Source: an uncultured Nocardioides sp.
GTDB taxonomy: Bacteria; Actinomycetota; Actinomycetes; Propionibacteriales; Nocardioidaceae
Length of the DNA: 64,000 nucleotides
Assembly (NCBI RefSeq): GCF_947489365.1
Contig: NZ_CANLDB010000001.1
Span: 124,001-188,000, forward strand
Direction: 5' to 3'
Shown here: positions 1-9,961 of the stretch, piece after piece
Layout: each line of letters begins with the position of its first letter
Position numbering within the stretch: the stretch's first letter is position 1
Translations under genes and position numbers: made by a program
The notes under the pieces: model-generated
The model's input: the letters and a program-made list of their open reading frames with translations, nothing else
What the model was told of the DNA's origin: nothing
Database searches by the model: none

Positions 1-110
1 CGGACGACGCCGACCGGCGGGTTGTCCTGGGCGTCGTCACCGGAGCAGCTCGCGAGCAGCATCGGCATCAGGGCGGCGGCGGTGACGGGGGCGAGGCGAC
101 GGAGACGCAC
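1..110 (-). CDS. N-terminus of a putative lipoprotein (truncated by window edge)
   Basis: Minus strand from GTG at 110 reads VRLRRLAPVTAAALMPMLLASCSGDDAQDNPPVGVV, a signal peptide with lipobox LLASC; runs off the left edge. Confidence 0.55.
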   Translation of the reverse strand, partial: MRLRRLAPVTAAALMPMLLASCSGDDAQDNPPVGVV

Positions 111-329
111 GGGACGACCTTCTCTCGGGCGAGGAGGCCGAGCGGCCACCGTCGCGGGACGCTACCGGCCCGGCCAAGCGGCGCGGTCCCGGCGCGGCGG
201 TCTGCCCAGGACGACGAAGCGCCCCACCTCGCATGGGGTCGAGGTGAGGCGCGAGCCCCACCGTACGACGGCCGTCTGTGAGCGCTCACAGACGGACGGC
301 CACCGGACGCACGGAGGGCGCGGAGCGGG

Positions 330-402
330 TGCCCCCGGCAGGAGTCGAACCTGCGACCTTTCGCTTAGGAGGCGGCTGCTCTATCCGCTGAGCTACGGGG
401 GC
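330..402 (-). tRNA. tRNA-Arg (anticodon CCT)
   Basis: Reverse complement GCCCCCGTAGCTCAGCGGATAGAGCAGCCGCCTCCTAAGCGAAAGGTCGCAGGTTCGACTCCTGCCGGGGGCA: 7-bp acceptor stem, D arm, GGTTCGA T loop, anticodon loop CTCCTAA. Confidence 0.93.
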
Positions 403-543
403 CGGCGTCCGGGCGACATCCTGGCATCCGGCCCTGGTTTTTGTCCGAGCGGGCCGCCCGACGCATGATGTGGGCTGGATCCGTACTGTCGATGATCGGC
501 GGGTCGGTCGTGATCCGGCCGACATTGACGCCCTGGAGTCCCC

Positions 544-1713
544 GTGAGCAAGCGCCGCGCACCCAAGCGCAAGGCCAGCCGAGCCCGCAAGCCCCGCCAG
601 CACACCGTGGCGACGGTGATCGCGACCTCGACCCTGGGCCTCGCGCTCGCCACCGGTGTCGGTGTCACGACCGTCTACAACCACCTCAACGGCAACCTCG
701 ACGTGATGGACGTGGCCAACCAGCTCACGGACCGCCCCGAGAAGGTGGACGTGTCCGGCCCGATGGAGCCGCTCAACATCCTCGTCATGGGCTCGGACTC
801 CCGCGACGGCGAGGGCAACGACATCGACGGCCTGACCGGCGGCGGCCAGCGCTCCGACACCACGATGATCCTGCACGTCTCCGCCGACCGCGAGCGCGCG
901 TTCGGCGTCAGCCTCCCGCGTGACGCGATGGTCGACCGCCCGGAGTGCACCACCGAGGACGGCGAGAAGATCCCCGGGGAGAACCCGGCGATGTTCAACA
1001 CGGCCTACGCGTACGGCGGCCCCGCGTGCACCATCCAGACCGTCGAGCAGCTCACCGGCATCCGCATCGACCACTTCGTCGACATCGACTTCGGTGGGTT
1101 CGAGTCCATGGTCGACGCCATCGACGGCGTCGAGGTCTGCATCCCGACGACCGTGGACGACCCCGCCCACGACATCTACCTCGAGGCCGGGACCCGCGAG
1201 CTCGAGGGCCGCGAGGCGCTCGCCTACGTCCGCGAGCGCTACCAGCTCTCCTCCAACTCCGACATCGGGCGCATGAAGCGTCAGCAGGCGTTCGTCGCGT
1301 CGATGGCCAACAAGCTGGTCTCCGCCGACACGCTGTCCCGCCCCGACCGGCTGGTCTCGTTCCTCAACGCGGCCACCAAGTCCGTGACGCTCGACCCCGA
1401 CCTCGACTCGGTGGGCAAGCTGAGCGACCTCGGCCTGCAGTTCCGCAACACGGGCCTGAACAAGATCCGGTTCATCACGGTGCCGATCGCGGCCTACGAG
1501 CCCGACCCGAACCGTCTGGTCTGGACCTCCGACGCCGACGCGCTGTGGGACAAGATCATCAACGACGAGCCCATCGGGGCCGACCTCAGCGAGGGCGTCA
1601 TCACCGCGGCCAAGCCGCAGGGCGGCAGCACCGGCGACGGCAGCGGTGACAAGGGCGGCGCGACCTCCGAGGAGGAGGCCGAGCAGCTCGCCGCCAACGG
1701 CCTCTGCACGTGA
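544..1713 (+). CDS. LytR-CpsA-Psr (LCP) family cell-envelope glycopolymer ligase
   Basis: N-terminal TM helix then NILVMGSDSR...RSDTTMILHVSADRERAFGVSLPRD...; LCP catalytic domain motifs. Confidence 0.93.
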   Translation: MSKRRAPKRKASRARKPRQHTVATVIATSTLGLALATGVGVTTVYNHLNGNLDVMDVANQLTDRPEKVDVSGPMEPLNILVMGSDSRDGEGNDIDGLTGGGQRSDTTMILHVSADRERAFGVSLPRDAMVDRPECTTEDGEKIPGENPAMFNTAYAYGGPACTIQTVEQLTGIRIDHFVDIDFGGFESMVDAIDGVEVCIPTTVDDPAHDIYLEAGTRELEGREALAYVRERYQLSSNSDIGRMKRQQAFVASMANKLVSADTLSRPDRLVSFLNAATKSVTLDPDLDSVGKLSDLGLQFRNTGLNKIRFITVPIAAYEPDPNRLVWTSDADALWDKIINDEPIGADLSEGVITAAKPQGGSTGDGSGDKGGATSEEEAEQLAANGLCT

Positions 1714-1907
1714 CCGGTCCGGGCTCCGGCGCGGGCCCCGCGACGGAGTCCGACTGGCAGCGCCGTCGACGTCTCGCCGAGGTCTTCGGCGAGGTGCTGC
1801 CCCAGACCACCCGCGACGAGCGGGACCCGGGCGAGGACGCCCCGCGCGACGGCGGGTCGGCGGGCGACCGCTGGCTGCGCGAGCAGGTCCCGCCCCACCA
1901 CGGCTGA
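1710..1907 (+). CDS. Small conserved actinobacterial hypothetical protein
   Basis: 65 aa ORF overlapping the LCP stop by 4 nt; motif DWQRRRRLAEVFGEVLPQTTRDE...WLREQVPPHHG. Confidence 0.75.
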   Translation: MTGPGSGAGPATESDWQRRRRLAEVFGEVLPQTTRDERDPGEDAPRDGGSAGDRWLREQVPPHHG

Positions 1908-1952
1908 GCGAGCCGCCCGGGCGACCGTCCGGGACGGTCGTGTCCGGGGTGG

Positions 1953-2333
1953 TCAGCCCTTGTGGCTGCCCTCCGAGGGCTGGGCCGGGCTGCCGCTGCC
2001 GCCGGCGAGCAGGTCGCGGATCTCCTTGAGCAGGACCACGTCCTCCGGGGTGCCCGGAGCGGGGCTGGGGAAGTACTTCTCCTTGACCTTCGTGTACGGC
2101 AGCACCACGAAGAAGTAGACGACCGCCGCGAGGATCAGGAACGAGATGCAGGCGTTGAGGAACGCGCCCAGCTCGGTCTCGTTGCTGAACCGGTCCGCCG
2201 TCTGCGGGGGCAGCAGGCTCGTGATGAGCGCGGTGAACGTGGTGACGACGGTGCCGAACGCGGTGGCGACGATGACCGCGACGGCCAGGTCGACCAGGTT
2301 GCCGCGGAGGACGAAGTTCTTGAAGCCGGACAC
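1953..2333 (-). CDS. mscL: Large-conductance mechanosensitive channel MscL
   Basis: VSGFKNFVLRGNLVDLAVAVIVATAFGTVVTTFTALITSLLPP...FLNACISFLILAAVVYFFVVLPY; GTG start at 2333. Confidence 0.95.
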   Translation of the reverse strand: MSGFKNFVLRGNLVDLAVAVIVATAFGTVVTTFTALITSLLPPQTADRFSNETELGAFLNACISFLILAAVVYFFVVLPYTKVKEKYFPSPAPGTPEDVVLLKEIRDLLAGGSGSPAQPSEGSHKG

Positions 2334-2383
2334 GGTGCCTCCTGCTGCTGCGACGGCCTCCGTGACCGCCTCCCGGGGGCAGG

Positions 2384-3058
2384 TTAGCGCCGCCAGGTGG
2401 GGGTGAGGAACAAGCGCGCCATGGCGTCGGTCACCCCGGCGACCTCCGCCTCCCCGACCCCGACGACGACGAGACGGCCCGGGGGAGCGGCCCCGGACGC
2501 CCCGGCCGCCTGCTCCGCCGGGTCGGGGGCCGGGACCGCGAGCACCACGACGTCGCTCGCCACGGTGGCCGCCGACGAGCCCTGGGGGTCCGCGGCGACG
2601 AGGTCGATCCGGTCGCCGGCACGCAGCAGCGCCGCGGCGCCGGCGTCCGGCAGGCGCACCGGGACGGCGACCACGCCGGGGTAGTCCTCGAGCAGGGACG
2701 GCGCCACCAGCCGGGCGTCCGTCACCGGCTCCCCGCGCCGCAGCGGGGCGGCGAGGACCCGTCCGGTCGGGTCGAGCGCCAGACCGTCGGGGACGCTCCC
2801 GGGGGCGAAGTCGGTCTCGACGAGGTCGCCGGGACCGACCGTCGTCCCGGCCGCGAGGTCGGTAGCGGCGGTGAGGACCGTGACGCGTGGCGCGGGGGCG
2901 GGCGCCGCGGCCTGCAGCCCTGCGGCGACGGCGACGGCGAGGCTGACCGCGGCGAGCGGGCGACGGCGTCGCAGCACCGCGCGTCGTACGGCGGTGCGGG
3001 CGCGACCCAGTCGTCGCCGGAGCCCGAGGGTGGGTGGGGACGCGGTACCGGGGGCCAT
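2384..3058 (-). CDS. SAF-domain protein (CpaB/RcpC-like)
   Basis: TM helix then VTVLTAATDLAAGTTVGPGDLVETDFAPGSVPDG...; typical SAF fold region. Confidence 0.75.
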   Translation of the reverse strand: MAPGTASPPTLGLRRRLGRARTAVRRAVLRRRRPLAAVSLAVAVAAGLQAAAPAPAPRVTVLTAATDLAAGTTVGPGDLVETDFAPGSVPDGLALDPTGRVLAAPLRRGEPVTDARLVAPSLLEDYPGVVAVPVRLPDAGAAALLRAGDRIDLVAADPQGSSAATVASDVVVLAVPAPDPAEQAAGASGAAPPGRLVVVGVGEAEVAGVTDAMARLFLTPTWRR

Positions 3059-3165
3059 GCGTCGACGCTAGGAGCGGATCGGCCTCGCCCGCTGTGCTCG
3101 TCCCCAGGCGTGCGTCCCGGCGACACCGGTGGACGAGAACCGGCCCGGTGGTGGGCCGGTCGGCG

Positions 3166-3516
3166 TCAGGAGGTGGAGGCCGCCGAGGTGGAGCCCGAGG
3201 AGGAGGTGGACGACGAGGAGTCGGACTTCTTCTCGGTCTTCTTCTCCGCCGCGGGCGCCGACTTCTCCGACGAGCCGTCCGAGGAGGACTTCTCCCCGCC
3301 GGACCCGGAGCCCGAGGCCGTGTCGGAGCCGGAGGTCGTCGAGCGGCTGTCGTTGCGGTAGAAGCCGGAGCCCTTGAAGACGACGCCGACGGCGTTGAAG
3401 ACCTTCCGCAGGCGGCCGTGGCAGACGGGGCACTCGGTGAGCGAGTCGTCGGTGAACTTCTGCACCTGCTCGAAGCGGTGCTCGCACTCGGTGCAGGCGT
3501 ACTGGTAGGTCGGCAC
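3166..3516 (-). CDS. FmdB-type zinc-ribbon protein with Ser-rich C-terminal tail
   Basis: GTG start; VPTYQYACTECEHRFEQVQKFTDDSLTECPVCHGRLRKVFNAVGVVFKGSGFYRNDSR plus low-complexity S/K/A tail. Confidence 0.9.
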   Translation of the reverse strand: MPTYQYACTECEHRFEQVQKFTDDSLTECPVCHGRLRKVFNAVGVVFKGSGFYRNDSRSTTSGSDTASGSGSGGEKSSSDGSSEKSAPAAEKKTEKKSDSSSSTSSSGSTSAASTS

Positions 3517-3670
3517 GCGCAGCGGTCCTCTCGTGGCGGGGATGACGGGGAACGTCGGGGACGGTGCTCGGCGTGGCCGCGGGGGTGACACCCGCCTGGC
3601 ACTCGCCGGGAACGACTGCCAAGCGTACGGCACAATGCACGGACGATGAGGGCCAGACGATGAGGCGGGC

Positions 3671-6328
3671 GTGAGCACCCCGACGCGGCCCCCGCCACCC
3701 CTGGTGGCCTGGTGGCTGACGTTCCGCGCCTGGCCGGCCTGGGCCCGCCGCGCGAGCTGGACGGTGGTCGGCCTCGTGCTCCTGCTGCTGGTGCTGACCG
3801 TCACCGCCGTGGTCGTCGTCCGCCGGCCCCTGCCCACGGTGGACGGCGAGCTGGACCTGCCGGGGCTGTCGGCACCGGTCGAGGTGCTGCGCGACGAGCA
3901 CGGGGTGCCGCAGCTGTACGGGTCGTCGGTCGACGACCTCCTGATGGCGCAGGGCTACGTCCACGCCCAGGACCGGTTCTACGAGATGGACGTGCGTCGG
4001 CACCTCACCGCGGGCCGGCTCTCCGAGCTGTTCGGCGAGGCGACGCTGGAGTCCGACGCCCTGATCCGCACCATGGGCTGGCGCCGCGTCGCCGAGCGCG
4101 AGCTGGCGCTGGTCTCCCCGCAGACCCGGGCCGCGCTGACCGCGTACGCCGAGGGCGTGAACGCCTACCTGGAGGCGAACGACCCCAGCGAGATCGCCGT
4201 CCAGTACACGGTGCTCGGCCTCACCGGACTCGACTACCGCCCCGAGCCGTGGACGCCCGTGGACTCCCTGGCCTGGCTGAAGGCCATGGCGTGGGACCTC
4301 CGCGGCAACGTCGACGAGGAGGTCGCCCGGGTCCTCGTCGGCGCGGAGCACTCGCCGCGGGAGACCCGCCAGCTCTTCCCGGGCTACCCGTACGACCGGA
4401 ACCGACCGATCATCGAGGACGGCGGGCTCGTCGACGGCGTCTTCGAGCCCGAGGCCACCGGGGAGTCGACCCGGCTGCCGCGCCCCGCCTGGGGGTCCTC
4501 GCAGCGCGACCTGCTCGCGGGCGTCGACGAGGCGCTGCGATCCATCCCCTCCCCGCTCGGACGCGGCGACGACCTGGGTTCGAACTCCTGGGTCGTGTCC
4601 GGCGAGCGGTCCTCGACCGGGTCGCCGCTGCTCGCGAACGACCCGCACCTCGGAGTGGGGCTGCCCGGGGTGTGGACCCAGGTCGGCCTGCACTGCACCG
4701 AGGTGGGCGAGGACTGCCCCCTCGACGTCGCGGGCTTCGGGTTCTCCGGGGTGCCCGGGGTCGTCATCGGCCACAACGCCGACATCGCCTGGGGCTTCAC
4801 CAACCTCGGACCCGACGTGGCCGACCTCTACCTCGAGCAGGTCACCGACGAGACCTGGCGCTACGACGACGGCCAGCGGCCGCTCCAGGTGCGTCGCGAG
4901 ACCCTCGAGGTCCGCGGCGGCGAGGACGTCGAGCTCACCGTGCGCGCCACCGACAACGGCCCGATCCTCTCCGACGTCTCGGAGGACCTCGCCCTGGTGG
5001 GCGAGGAGGCCGACCCCGCCGTGGCCGGTGGCGGGGCCGCCGCCGACGCCACGGACGACGGCGGGTCGTCGTACGCCGTGTCGCTGGCGTGGACCGCGCT
5101 GGACCCCGCGCCGACCGCCGACGCGCTCCTCGCCCTCAACACCGCGTCCGACTGGGAGGAGTTCCGCGCCGCCGCCGCGGACTTCGCCGTCCCCGCGCAG
5201 AACCTCGTGTACGCCGACCGCGCCGGCAGCACCGGCTACCAGGCGCCGGGCCGCATCCCGATCCGCGGCTCCGGGAACGACGGGTCGGCGCCCACCCCGG
5301 GGTGGCGCCCGGAGAACGCGTGGACCGGCGAGTACGTGCCGTTCGAGAGCCTCCCGAACGAGCTGGACCCCGAGGAGGGGTTCGTCGTGACCGCGAACCA
5401 GGCGGTCACCGGGCCCGACTACCCGGTCTACCTCACCGACGACTGGGACCGCGGCTACCGGGCGCAGCGGATCCGCGAGCGGCTCCAGGCCGAGCTCGCG
5501 GAGGGCGACGTGTCGCCGGAGGAGCTGGCGGCGATCCAGCTGGACGAGCAGAACCCGCTGGCGCCGACGCTGGTGCCGTACCTCCTCGACCTCGACCTCG
5601 GGGACGGGTACGCCGCCGGCGGCCAGGAGCTGCTGGGCGACTGGGACTTCACCCAGCCCGCGAGCGGCGAGCAGAGCGCGGCGGCGGCGTACTTCGCCGT
5701 GACCTGGTCCCGGCTGCTCGAGCTGACCTTCCACGACGAGCTCGACGGCGTCGCCCGACCCGACGGCGGCGACCGCTGGATGGCGGCGGTCGAGGGCCTG
5801 CTGCGCCGCCCCTCGGCGTCTTGGTGGGACGACGTCGACACCGAGCGGGTCGAGACCCGGGACGACGTGCTGCGTGCGGCCATGGTCCGGGCGCGCGACG
5901 ACCTGACGGCGCTGTCGTCGCCCGTGCCCGAGGAGTGGGAGTGGGGCCAGGTGCACTCGCTCGACCTGGTCGAGCCCACGCTCGGTGCCTCCGGGATCGG
6001 CCCGGTCGAGGCGCTGGTCAACCGCGGCGGCTGGGACGTCGGCGGTGGCTCCGAGGTGGTGAACGCCTTCGGGTGGGACGCCCGCGAGGGGTACGGCGCG
6101 CTGACCGGGCCGTCGATGCGCATGGTGGTCGACACCGGCGACTGGGACGCCTCCCGCTGGGTCAACCTCACCGGGGTCTCCGGCCACCCCGCCAGCGACC
6201 ACTACACCGACCAGACCGACGTCCTCGTCGAGGGAGACACGCTGCCCTGGGCGTTCGGCGAGGACGCCGTCCGCGATGCCGCCGAGGACGCCCTCACCCT
6301 CCTGCCAGCCGAGGACGACGAGGGCTGA
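3671..6328 (+). CDS. Penicillin amidase (acylase) family protein
   Basis: 885 aa; DEHGVPQLYGSSVDDLLMAQGYVHAQDRFYEMD..., catalytic Ser region GSNSWVVSGERSSTGSPLLANDPHL. Confidence 0.93.
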   Translation: MSTPTRPPPPLVAWWLTFRAWPAWARRASWTVVGLVLLLLVLTVTAVVVVRRPLPTVDGELDLPGLSAPVEVLRDEHGVPQLYGSSVDDLLMAQGYVHAQDRFYEMDVRRHLTAGRLSELFGEATLESDALIRTMGWRRVAERELALVSPQTRAALTAYAEGVNAYLEANDPSEIAVQYTVLGLTGLDYRPEPWTPVDSLAWLKAMAWDLRGNVDEEVARVLVGAEHSPRETRQLFPGYPYDRNRPIIEDGGLVDGVFEPEATGESTRLPRPAWGSSQRDLLAGVDEALRSIPSPLGRGDDLGSNSWVVSGERSSTGSPLLANDPHLGVGLPGVWTQVGLHCTEVGEDCPLDVAGFGFSGVPGVVIGHNADIAWGFTNLGPDVADLYLEQVTDETWRYDDGQRPLQVRRETLEVRGGEDVELTVRATDNGPILSDVSEDLALVGEEADPAVAGGGAAADATDDGGSSYAVSLAWTALDPAPTADALLALNTASDWEEFRAAAADFAVPAQNLVYADRAGSTGYQAPGRIPIRGSGNDGSAPTPGWRPENAWTGEYVPFESLPNELDPEEGFVVTANQAVTGPDYPVYLTDDWDRGYRAQRIRERLQAELAEGDVSPEELAAIQLDEQNPLAPTLVPYLLDLDLGDGYAAGGQELLGDWDFTQPASGEQSAAAAYFAVTWSRLLELTFHDELDGVARPDGGDRWMAAVEGLLRRPSASWWDDVDTERVETRDDVLRAAMVRARDDLTALSSPVPEEWEWGQVHSLDLVEPTLGASGIGPVEALVNRGGWDVGGGSEVVNAFGWDAREGYGALTGPSMRMVVDTGDWDASRWVNLTGVSGHPASDHYTDQTDVLVEGDTLPWAFGEDAVRDAAEDALTLLPAEDDEG

Positions 6329-6331
6329 ACC

Positions 6332-6690
6332 GGGTCTCGACGACGCGCGCTCGCTGCGCTCGCGTGCTGCTCGACCAGCGTGGTGGTCAGGTGGTCGAGC
6401 AGCCGAGCCGCGCCAGCGGCTCCGCGTCGTCGAGACCGTGCGGGGCCGGGTCTCGACGACGCGCGCTCGCTGCGCTCGCGTGCTGCTCGACCAGCGTGGT
6501 GGTCAGGTGGTTGAGCAGCCGAGCCGCGCCAGCGGCTCCGCGTCGTCGAGACCGTGCGGGCCCGGGTCTCGACGACACGCGCTCACTGCGCTCGCGTGCT
6601 GCTCGACCAGCTGGTCCGACCCCGAGGCGCGTCGGCTCGACCACCTGATCCGACCCCGAGGCGCGTGCTGCTCGACCACCAGGACCGTGG
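6332..6690. repeat. Tandem 116-bp palindromic intergenic repeat (2 near-identical copies plus a diverged third)
   Basis: GGGTCTCGACGACGCGCGCTCGCTGCGCTCGCGTGCTGCTCGACCA... starts at 6332, 6448 and 6564 (period 116); each full unit begins GGTCTCGACGACGCG and closes with its reverse complement CGCGTCGTCGAGACC. Confidence 0.9.
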
Positions 6691-6700
6691 GACCGGCGAC

Positions 6701-7282
6701 CTAGAACCGCCGGACGCCCGACTCCGTCACGGCGCCGGTGACGGCGCGGTCGTGGGGCTCGGCGGGCACGGCGCGGTCGAGCTCGTCCTCGTGCAGCAGC
6801 ACCCAGACCGGGGTGCCCCGTGGCACCCGGGCGAGCGCGCGGTCGTACGAGCCCCCGCCGCGACCCAGCCGCATCCCGGCGGCGTCGACAGCCAGGCCGG
6901 GGACGACCACGACGTCGCAGGTGGCGATGGCGTCGCGTCCGGCGCGCGCGGTCACCGGCTCCAGCAGCCCCCGGCCGGCCGGGGCGAGCGACGCGGGTCC
7001 GTCGTACGGCGCCCAGTCGAGGTCGCCGTCCGGTCGCAGCACCGGCAGCAGCACCCGCCGGTCCAGGTCGCGCAGGGCGTCGAGCAGCTCGGTGGTGCCG
7101 GGTTCGGAGCCGACCGACACGTACGCCGCGACCGACGCGGCCCGCGCCAGCTCCGGGGAGTCGAGCAGGTGAGCCGTGCGGGCCCGGGCCCCGGCGGTGA
7201 CCTCGGCGAGCGGCCGGCGGCGCCGGGCGGCGAGCAGCTGGTCGCGCAGACCGGTCTTGGCCACCGCCTGTGACGAACCCAT
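6701..7282 (-). CDS. 5-formyltetrahydrofolate cyclo-ligase
   Basis: KTGLRDQLLAARRRR...VVVPGLAVDAAGMRLGRGGGSYDRAL. Confidence 0.93.
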   Translation of the reverse strand: MGSSQAVAKTGLRDQLLAARRRRPLAEVTAGARARTAHLLDSPELARAASVAAYVSVGSEPGTTELLDALRDLDRRVLLPVLRPDGDLDWAPYDGPASLAPAGRGLLEPVTARAGRDAIATCDVVVVPGLAVDAAGMRLGRGGGSYDRALARVPRGTPVWVLLHEDELDRAVPAEPHDRAVTGAVTESGVRRF

Positions 7283-7304
7283 CAGCGCAGCCTACGATCG
7301 AAGC

Positions 7305-8678
7305 ATGGGCAGCCCCGGACTCATGCGCGCTCGCGAGAAGATGGCCGACGAGGGCGTCGACCCCGTCGCGATCGACGTGTTCTCGCACTACTACCGGCTC
7401 CTGGAGCACGGCGAGACCGGGATGATCCCCGAGTCCTCGATCGAGCCCCACGACATGGAGTCGCTGGCCGACGTCGAGGTCGACCCGGAGGCCGCCCGTG
7501 CGGCACTGGACGGCACCGCGGTCATCAAGCTCAACGGTGGTCTCGGCACGTCGATGGGCATGGACCGCGCGAAGTCGCTCCTGTGCGTCCGCAAGGGCCT
7601 GTCGTTCCTCGACATCATCGCCCGGCAGGTCCTGCACCTGCGGAAGACCACCGGCGCCCGGCTGCCGCTGATCTTCATGAACAGCTTCCGGACCTCGTCC
7701 GACACCATCGCCGCGCTGAGCCGGTACGACGAGCTCGCGGTGAAGGGCCTGCCGCTGGAGTTCCACCAGAACAAGGAGCCGAAGCTCCTCGTCCGCGACC
7801 TGCTGCCGGCCAGCCACCCCCGCAACCCCGACCTCGAGTGGTGCCCGCCGGGCCACGGTGACCTCTACACCGCGATGCTCGGCACCGGGCTGCTCGACCA
7901 GCTGCTCGACGCGGGCTACGAGCGGGTGTTCGTCTCCAACTCCGACAACCTCGGCGCCACCGCCGACCCCCGCGTGGCCGGGTGGTTCGCCGCGAGCGGC
8001 GCGCCGTTCGCGATCGAGGCGGTCCGCCGTACCCCCTCGGACCGCAAGGGCGGCCACTTCGCCCGGCGTACCTCCGACGGCCGGATCGTCCTGCGCGAGA
8101 CCGCCCAGACACGGGACGTCGACAAGGAGGCGCTCGCCGACCTGGAGCGGCACCGCTTCACCTCGACCAACAACCTGTGGTTCGACCTGCGGGCGATGAA
8201 GGACGAGATGCGTCGCCGCGACGGCATCCTGGGCCTGCCGCTGATCCGCAACGTCAAGCACCTCGACCCGACCGACCCGACGACGCCCGAGGTCGTGCAG
8301 ATCGAGACCGCCATGGGCGCGGCCATCGAGGTGTTCGAGGACGCCACCACCATCGAGGTCGGCCGGGACCGGTTCGTGCCGGTGAAGACCACCAACGACC
8401 TGCTCGTCCTCCGCTCGGACGTCTACACGCTCGGGCAGGACTTCGTCCTCGACCAGACCGCCGAGCAGATCCCGTACGTCGACCTCGACGGGCCGTACAA
8501 GACCGTCGACGCGTTCGCACAGCGCTTCCCCGACGGCGCGCCCTCGCTGGCCGAGGCGACGTCGTTGACGGTGCGCGGCGACGTGACCTTCGGCAAGGGC
8601 GTCAAGGTCGTCGGCGACGTCGAGGTCGAGGCCGAGAAGCAGCCCGAGCGGATCCCCGCGGACACGGTGCTGCGTTGA
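7305..8678 (+). CDS. UTP-glucose-1-phosphate uridylyltransferase, eukaryotic-type UDPGP family
   Basis: AVIKLNGGLGTSMGMDRAKSLLCVRKGLSFLDIIARQ...PPGHGDLYTAML...VSNSDNLGATADP. Confidence 0.92.
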   Translation: MGSPGLMRAREKMADEGVDPVAIDVFSHYYRLLEHGETGMIPESSIEPHDMESLADVEVDPEAARAALDGTAVIKLNGGLGTSMGMDRAKSLLCVRKGLSFLDIIARQVLHLRKTTGARLPLIFMNSFRTSSDTIAALSRYDELAVKGLPLEFHQNKEPKLLVRDLLPASHPRNPDLEWCPPGHGDLYTAMLGTGLLDQLLDAGYERVFVSNSDNLGATADPRVAGWFAASGAPFAIEAVRRTPSDRKGGHFARRTSDGRIVLRETAQTRDVDKEALADLERHRFTSTNNLWFDLRAMKDEMRRRDGILGLPLIRNVKHLDPTDPTTPEVVQIETAMGAAIEVFEDATTIEVGRDRFVPVKTTNDLLVLRSDVYTLGQDFVLDQTAEQIPYVDLDGPYKTVDAFAQRFPDGAPSLAEATSLTVRGDVTFGKGVKVVGDVEVEAEKQPERIPADTVLR

Positions 8679-9961
8679 CGACCTCACCCCTCGCGGGGTC
8701 GCCCGGCCCGACCCACGGTCCTGCGGGTGCCGACGACGGACCGATCACGGTCGAGCAGCTCCGCGACCACGTCCTGGGGACCGTCCAGCCGCTGCCCGCC
8801 CACGCCCAGCCCCTCATGGAGGCCCTCGGCCTCCCGGTGGCCGAGGACGTCCACTCCACGATCGCCCTGCCGGGCTTCGACAACTCCGCCATGGACGGGT
8901 ACGCCGTCGTCCACCGCGACGTCGCGACCGCCAGCGCCGAGTACCCCGTCCACCTGCCCGTGATCGGCGAGATCGGCGCCGGGCAGGCCCGCCTGACCGC
9001 GCTCGCCGAGGGCACGGCGGCCAAGATCATGACCGGCGCCCCGATCCCCGCCGGCTCGGACGCGGTCGTGCCCTACGAGTGGACCGACCGCGGTGAGTCG
9101 TCCGTCTGGATCTCCCAGGCCCCCGAGCCCGGTCAGCACGTCCGGGTCCGCGGCGACGACATCGCCGAGGGCGACCTGCTCGTCGAGGCCGGCACGGTCC
9201 TGACCCCGCGCCACCTGGGCCTGCTGGCCGCGGTGGGTCGCGACCGGGTCCGCTGCCGCCAGCGTCCCCGCGTCGTCGTCCTCTCGACCGGCTCGGAGCT
9301 CCGGGACGCCGGCCAGGAGCTCGGCCACGACTCGATCTACGACGGCAACTCCTACCTGCTCGCCGCCGCCGCCCGGGCGGCCGGGGCGATCGCCTACCGG
9401 GTCGGGATCGTCCCCGACGACACCGGCCGCTTCACCGAGGCGCTGGCCGACCAGCTCGTCCGCGCCGACGTGGTCGTCACCTCCGGCGGCGTCAGCATGG
9501 GCGACTTCGACGTCGTGAAGGAGGCGCTCCGCGGCATCGAGACCATGTGGTTCGGGCCCGTCGCGATGCAGCCCGGCAAGCCCCAGGGCTTCGGCACCGT
9601 CGGCGAGGACGCCACCCCGGTCTTCACGCTGCCGGGCAACCCGGTGTCGTCGTACCTGTCCTTCGAGGTCTTCGTGCTCCCCGCGCTGCGCAAGATGATG
9701 GGGATGACGCCCCACGTCCGGCCGTCGGTGCGGGCGCGGGTCACCCACGGCGTGACGTCGCCCCCGGGCCGTCGCCAGTTCCTGCGCGGCTCGTACGACG
9801 AGGACGCCGGCACGGCGTACGTCACGCCGATCGGCGGCTCCGGGTCGCACCTGCTCGGCAACCTCGCGGTCTCCGACGCGCTGATCGTCGTGCCCGAGGA
9901 GACCACCTCGCTCGACGCGGGGGAGACCGTCGAGGTCATCCGCATGGACGTGCCCTTCTGA
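8675..9961 (+). CDS. moeA: Molybdopterin molybdenumtransferase
   Basis: TTG start; LPGFDNSAMDGYAV...VVLSTGSEL...TSGGVSMGDFDVVKE...LPGNPVSSYLSFEVFVLP. Confidence 0.94.
   Translation: MTTSPLAGSPGPTHGPAGADDGPITVEQLRDHVLGTVQPLPAHAQPLMEALGLPVAEDVHSTIALPGFDNSAMDGYAVVHRDVATASAEYPVHLPVIGEIGAGQARLTALAEGTAAKIMTGAPIPAGSDAVVPYEWTDRGESSVWISQAPEPGQHVRVRGDDIAEGDLLVEAGTVLTPRHLGLLAAVGRDRVRCRQRPRVVVLSTGSELRDAGQELGHDSIYDGNSYLLAAAARAAGAIAYRVGIVPDDTGRFTEALADQLVRADVVVTSGGVSMGDFDVVKEALRGIETMWFGPVAMQPGKPQGFGTVGEDATPVFTLPGNPVSSYLSFEVFVLPALRKMMGMTPHVRPSVRARVTHGVTSPPGRRQFLRGSYDEDAGTAYVTPIGGSGSHLLGNLAVSDALIVVPEETTSLDAGETVEVIRMDVPF

Noticed and set aside
3068-6202. 1044-aa minus-strand ORF opposite the penicillin amidase gene
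   Set aside because: Antisense ORF typical of high-GC DNA; R/G/V/H-rich low-complexity translation with no domain motifs, whereas the plus strand encodes a clear penicillin amidase.
3671-6328. Beta-lactam biosynthesis or resistance island (penicillin amidase plus PBP plus WhiB7)
   Set aside because: The genes are far apart and interspersed with housekeeping loci; penicillin amidase homologues commonly act on other amides or quorum signals.
6332-6690. Possible CRISPR array
   Set aside because: Repeats are 116 bp, contiguous and palindromic with no unique spacers of uniform length, and there are no cas genes in the window.
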